NCBI GenBank assembly: GCA_030146905.1
Contig: JASLAV010000248.1
Location: 1 to 10,296, forward strand
Direction of reading: 5' to 3'
DNA from: Lentzea sp.
GTDB lineage: Bacteria > Actinomycetota > Actinomycetes > Mycobacteriales > Pseudonocardiaceae
Length of the DNA: 10,296 nt
Part shown: positions 7,581 to 10,296 of the stretch, piece after piece
Position numbering within the stretch: position 1 is the first letter of the stretch
Layout of the letters: every line of letters begins with the position of its first letter
The notes under the pieces: generated by a model
Databases searched by the model: none
Told to the model about the DNA's origin: nothing
What the model saw: the letters and a program-made list of their open reading frames with translations, nothing else
Translations under genes and position numbers: made by a program

Positions 7581-10296
7581 ATGTTCGAGCCCATCGCCAT
7601 TGTGGGACGCGGGTGCGTCCTGCCCTCGGCGCTGAGCCCAGATGCCTTGTGGGACAACGTCATCGCCAAACGGGTCAGCCTGGACACCCGGCCCGTGGAT
7701 CACTGGCGCCTCGGCCACCACGTCGTGGGCGACCCCTTCACCGAGGCCGTCTCCGGGCTCGGTGGACACGTTCGCGGTTTCGGCGAGGTGTGGGATCCAG
7801 CCGGGTTCTTCGTGGATCCGCAGGACATCGGCTCGCTGGACCCGCTGTTCCACTGGACGATGCACTGCGGGCGGGCGGCACTGCGCGAGGCCGGGCTGGC
7901 TGGGCCGGGGGTTCACGAGCCGCTGCCCCGAGCCGGGCTGGTCCTCGGTGTCCTCGGCTACCCGTCGCCCGGGATGAGCCGGTTCGCCGAACAGACCTGG
8001 GCACGTGACCTGCCCGACCGGTTGCGGCGAGCAGTGGCCGGCGGCCGCGACGAGGACCCGCGCAACAGGTTCTCCTGCGGACTGGCCGCACATCTGACGG
8101 CCCGCGCGCTCGGTCTCGGCGGTGGCTCGCTCGCGCTGGACGCCGCCTGTGCGTCCTCCCTGTACGCCATCAAGATCGCCGTGGATCGGCTGCACGACGG
8201 GGTCGCCGACCTGATGCTGGCCGCCGCGGTCAACCACGCGGACGATCTCTTCCTGCACGCCGGGTTCGGCGTCCTCGGCGCGATCAGCCGCACCGGGCGA
8301 AGCCGGCCGTTCGCCCGCACCGCTGACGGACTGGTGCCCGCCGAGGGGGCCGCGGCCGTGGCATTGATGCGGCTGGCCGACGCCGACCGCGCCGGTATCC
8401 CGGTTCTCGCGGTGATCCGCGGAATGGGGCTGTCCAACGCAGGACGCGGGGAGGGCCTGCTCGCGCCATGCCAGGAGAGCCAGGAACGCGCGATCCTGGC
8501 CGCCTACCAGGCTGCCCGGTTGGATCCCAGCTCGGTGAGCCTGCTTGAGTGCCACGCCACGGGAACCCCTCTCGGCGACGCCGTCGAGCTCCGCGGCGCG
8601 GCGAAGGTCTTCGCCGGGGTCGGCGACCTGCCTGTGGGATCGGTCAAGTCGAACCTGGGCCACCCGGTGACGGTCGCCGGGCTGGCGGGCCTGCTGAAGC
8701 TGATCGGTGCGATGCACGCCGGCATCCGCCCGGCCACTCTGGGCGCCGACGACCCGACCGAGGCGGCCGCCGGGACGGCGCTGCGCCCGCTCGTCGAGCA
8801 CGAGCCGTGGGAAGGCGAGCGCCGGGCGGGCCTCAGCACCTTCGGGTTCGGCGGTAACAACGCCCATCTGGTGCTCGACGCCCCGCCATCGGCGGAATCT
8901 GCCGGCTCCGCCCGATCGGTCCGCTCACCAGAGGTCCCGGATGCCCCGCGTTCCCCGGATGACGAGGTGGCCATCGTGGCCATCGGCGCACGGGTCGGCA
9001 CCGGCGCGAGCGTGCGCGACCTCGCCGACGGCCTCTTCGGGGAACAAGCGCCGGCGGCACGGCGGGAGTCGGTCGAGACACCGCTGCTCGGTCTGCGCTT
9101 CCCGCCTGCCGACCTCGATCAGGCCCTGGCGCAACAGCTGCTGGTTCTCGACGCGGCGCGGGAGGCGCTGGCCGGGCAGGACCTGCCGCGCGAACGCACG
9201 ATGGTCCTGGTCGGCATGGGTTGTGACCCCGAGGTGGTGCGCTACACGGCACGCTGGCGAGCCCCTTCGTGGCTGGCCGATGCCGGAGCCGCCGAGCAGG
9301 CCGTCCGCGATCCGGCCGCCCGGGACGCGTTCGCGCCGCCGCTCACCGCGGCCGGCGTTCTCGGGACCATGCCCAACATCGTCACCAACCGCCTGAACTC
9401 GCAGTTCGACCTGTCCGGGCCGAGTTATTCGGTCTTCGCGGAGGAGGCGTCCGGCTTGGCGGCGCTGGCGATCGGGTGCCGGGCGTTGCGCGCGGGCGAG
9501 GCGGACGCGGTGCTGGTCGGAGCGGTCGACATGGCGTGCGAAGCGGTGCACGAGGCAGCTGTCCGTGCCCTCGGTCGCGGTCACCGGACAGGCGATGCCG
9601 CGGTGGCCCTGCTGCTGCGGCGCCGGGCGGATGCTGAACAGGACGGTGCCGAGGTCATAGCGCTGGTCGACGACGACTTCCTCGGTGAGGAGCCGGGTCT
9701 GCGAATCGGGCCGGGCGGACCCGGCGCCGTGCCCGGCTTCGATCCGGTGGACCGGTTCGGCAGCGCACACGCCGCTGAGGGACTCGTCGCGGTCGCCACC
9801 GCGGCGCTCGCGGTTCGGCATCGTGCGGTGCCACGTCCGGCAGGCCCGGCAGACCCGATGCTGTGCGTGCCGATCGTGGAGGCCACCGCTGTCCCGCTCG
9901 GTGCCACTGCCACCAGCGTGCGGGTTCGTGGAGTGGCACCCGTGCCGTGGACGGCTGGTGGCTACGCGGTGCACGTGTTCGGTGGCCGGGACCGGCAGGA
10001 GCTCGCCGAGGCGCTGCGCACCGGACGCCCCGGCGACGCCGGGCCGTGCCGGCTGGCCGTGGTCGAACGGCCAGGAGACGACCTGGCGCAGCGCCGGGAG
10101 GAATCCCACCGGTGGCTCACCGGCCAGGGCGGACAGCCCGCGGCGGTGGCCCTGAGAGACCGGCCTGTCGGCGGAGACGTCGCGTTCGTCTACACCAACG
10201 GATCGGCCGGCTACCCGCAGATGGGCCGATCGCTCATGCTGGCCTTCCCCGACCTCGTCGACGAGATCAGGCAGCGGTGCGGTGACCTCGCGCGGC
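7581..10296 (+). CDS. pfaC: PfaC-like subunit, KS-CLF-AT..., 3' partial
   Basis: The frame stays open from ATG 7581 to the window edge (905 codons seen). Domain 1 (about 1-430) is an active ketosynthase: Cys190 in DAACASS, His325 in ECHATGTPLGD and His361 in VKSNLGHPVTVAG. DPLFHWTMHCGRAALREAG at about residues 90-108 is characteristic of PfaC-type KS. Domain 2 (about 461-775) is a chain-length-factor/KSbeta-like domain. The position of the active Cys is Glu622 (VFAEEASGL), and the LRAGEADAVLVGAVD and SAHAAEGL stretches match the PfaC CLF. Domain 3 begins at about 867 as an acyltransferase (FVYTNGSAGYPQMGRSL), but its GxSxG nucleophile lies outside the window. KS-CLF-AT is the order of thraustochytrid PUFA subunit B and of some myxobacterial Pfa proteins; marine gammaproteobacterial PfaC has KS-CLF-DH-DH without AT. 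FabA-like DH domains could follow downstream. Expected role: the KS-CLF pair sets or extends the later, longer chain stages. The start is supported by GGGGAG. Confidence 0.93.
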   Translation, partial: MFEPIAIVGRGCVLPSALSPDALWDNVIAKRVSLDTRPVDHWRLGHHVVGDPFTEAVSGLGGHVRGFGEVWDPAGFFVDPQDIGSLDPLFHWTMHCGRAALREAGLAGPGVHEPLPRAGLVLGVLGYPSPGMSRFAEQTWARDLPDRLRRAVAGGRDEDPRNRFSCGLAAHLTARALGLGGGSLALDAACASSLYAIKIAVDRLHDGVADLMLAAAVNHADDLFLHAGFGVLGAISRTGRSRPFARTADGLVPAEGAAAVALMRLADADRAGIPVLAVIRGMGLSNAGRGEGLLAPCQESQERAILAAYQAARLDPSSVSLLECHATGTPLGDAVELRGAAKVFAGVGDLPVGSVKSNLGHPVTVAGLAGLLKLIGAMHAGIRPATLGADDPTEAAAGTALRPLVEHEPWEGERRAGLSTFGFGGNNAHLVLDAPPSAESAGSARSVRSPEVPDAPRSPDDEVAIVAIGARVGTGASVRDLADGLFGEQAPAARRESVETPLLGLRFPPADLDQALAQQLLVLDAAREALAGQDLPRERTMVLVGMGCDPEVVRYTARWRAPSWLADAGAAEQAVRDPAARDAFAPPLTAAGVLGTMPNIVTNRLNSQFDLSGPSYSVFAEEASGLAALAIGCRALRAGEADAVLVGAVDMACEAVHEAAVRALGRGHRTGDAAVALLLRRRADAEQDGAEVIALVDDDFLGEEPGLRIGPGGPGAVPGFDPVDRFGSAHAAEGLVAVATAALAVRHRAVPRPAGPADPMLCVPIVEATAVPLGATATSVRVRGVAPVPWTAGGYAVHVFGGRDRQELAEALRTGRPGDAGPCRLAVVERPGDDLAQRREESHRWLTGQGGQPAAVALRDRPVGGDVAFVYTNGSAGYPQMGRSLMLAFPDLVDEIRQRCGDLAR

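Noticed and set aside
5850..8867. Minus-strand open frame of about 1005 codons antisense to the KR-DH and PfaC-like genes
   Set aside because: It is a GC-rich shadow. The + strand shows complete catalytic motifs across the same span, while the antisense translation has no recognisable domain and crosses two gene boundaries.
8925..10109. Minus-strand open frame of about 394 codons at the right end
   Set aside because: It lies opposite the CLF domain, which has clear family motifs on the + strand; long antisense frames are expected at this GC content.
1..10296. bldA-dependent TTA leucine codons
   Set aside because: The few TTA triplets noticed on the + strand (near 1335, 4430 and 9425) are out of frame, so no TTA control is suggested by a by-eye scan.

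Overview
The window is high-GC DNA with strongly G/C-biased third codon positions, GTG starts and stop/start overlaps, which fits an actinomycete (Streptomyces or Pseudonocardiales type). Genus cannot be decided from the sequence. All genes lie on the + strand, form one tight operon-like block, and run off both ends of the window.

Layout: (1) 2-1564, a 5'-truncated PfaD-type FMN enoyl reductase. (2) 1561-5214, an iterative PKS subunit with domains KS-AT-ACP, equal to the front half of PfaA of polyunsaturated fatty acid (PUFA) synthases. (3) 5211-7514, a KR-DH protein equal to the back half of PfaA. (4) 7581 to the window end, a 3'-truncated PfaC-type protein with an active KS, a chain-length-factor (CLF) domain whose active-site Cys is replaced by Glu, and the first ~40 residues of an acyltransferase. 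This last gene runs off the window edge. Junctions 1/2 and 2/3 are GTGA overlaps. Junction 3/4 is a 66-base gap with its own Shine-Dalgarno sequence, embedded in a 12-base perfect palindrome.

Together the genes supply most activities of a secondary-lipid (Pfa-type) synthase: two condensing KS domains, one KSbeta/CLF, malonyl loading, one visible carrier protein, ketoreduction, dehydration, and enoyl reduction in trans by PfaD. The long-chain product could be a polyunsaturated fatty acid, a polyene or a hydroxylated lipid. The FabA-like dehydratases that would indicate cis-PUFA chemistry, a phosphopantetheinyl transferase and a release domain are not in the window and may lie downstream. The unusual points are that PfaA is split in two at the ACP/KR boundary, that only one ACP is seen where PUFA synthases carry several in tandem, and that an AT follows the CLF in the PfaC-like subunit. 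No RNA gene, mobile element, CRISPR array or terminator was found, and coding sequence fills almost the whole window.
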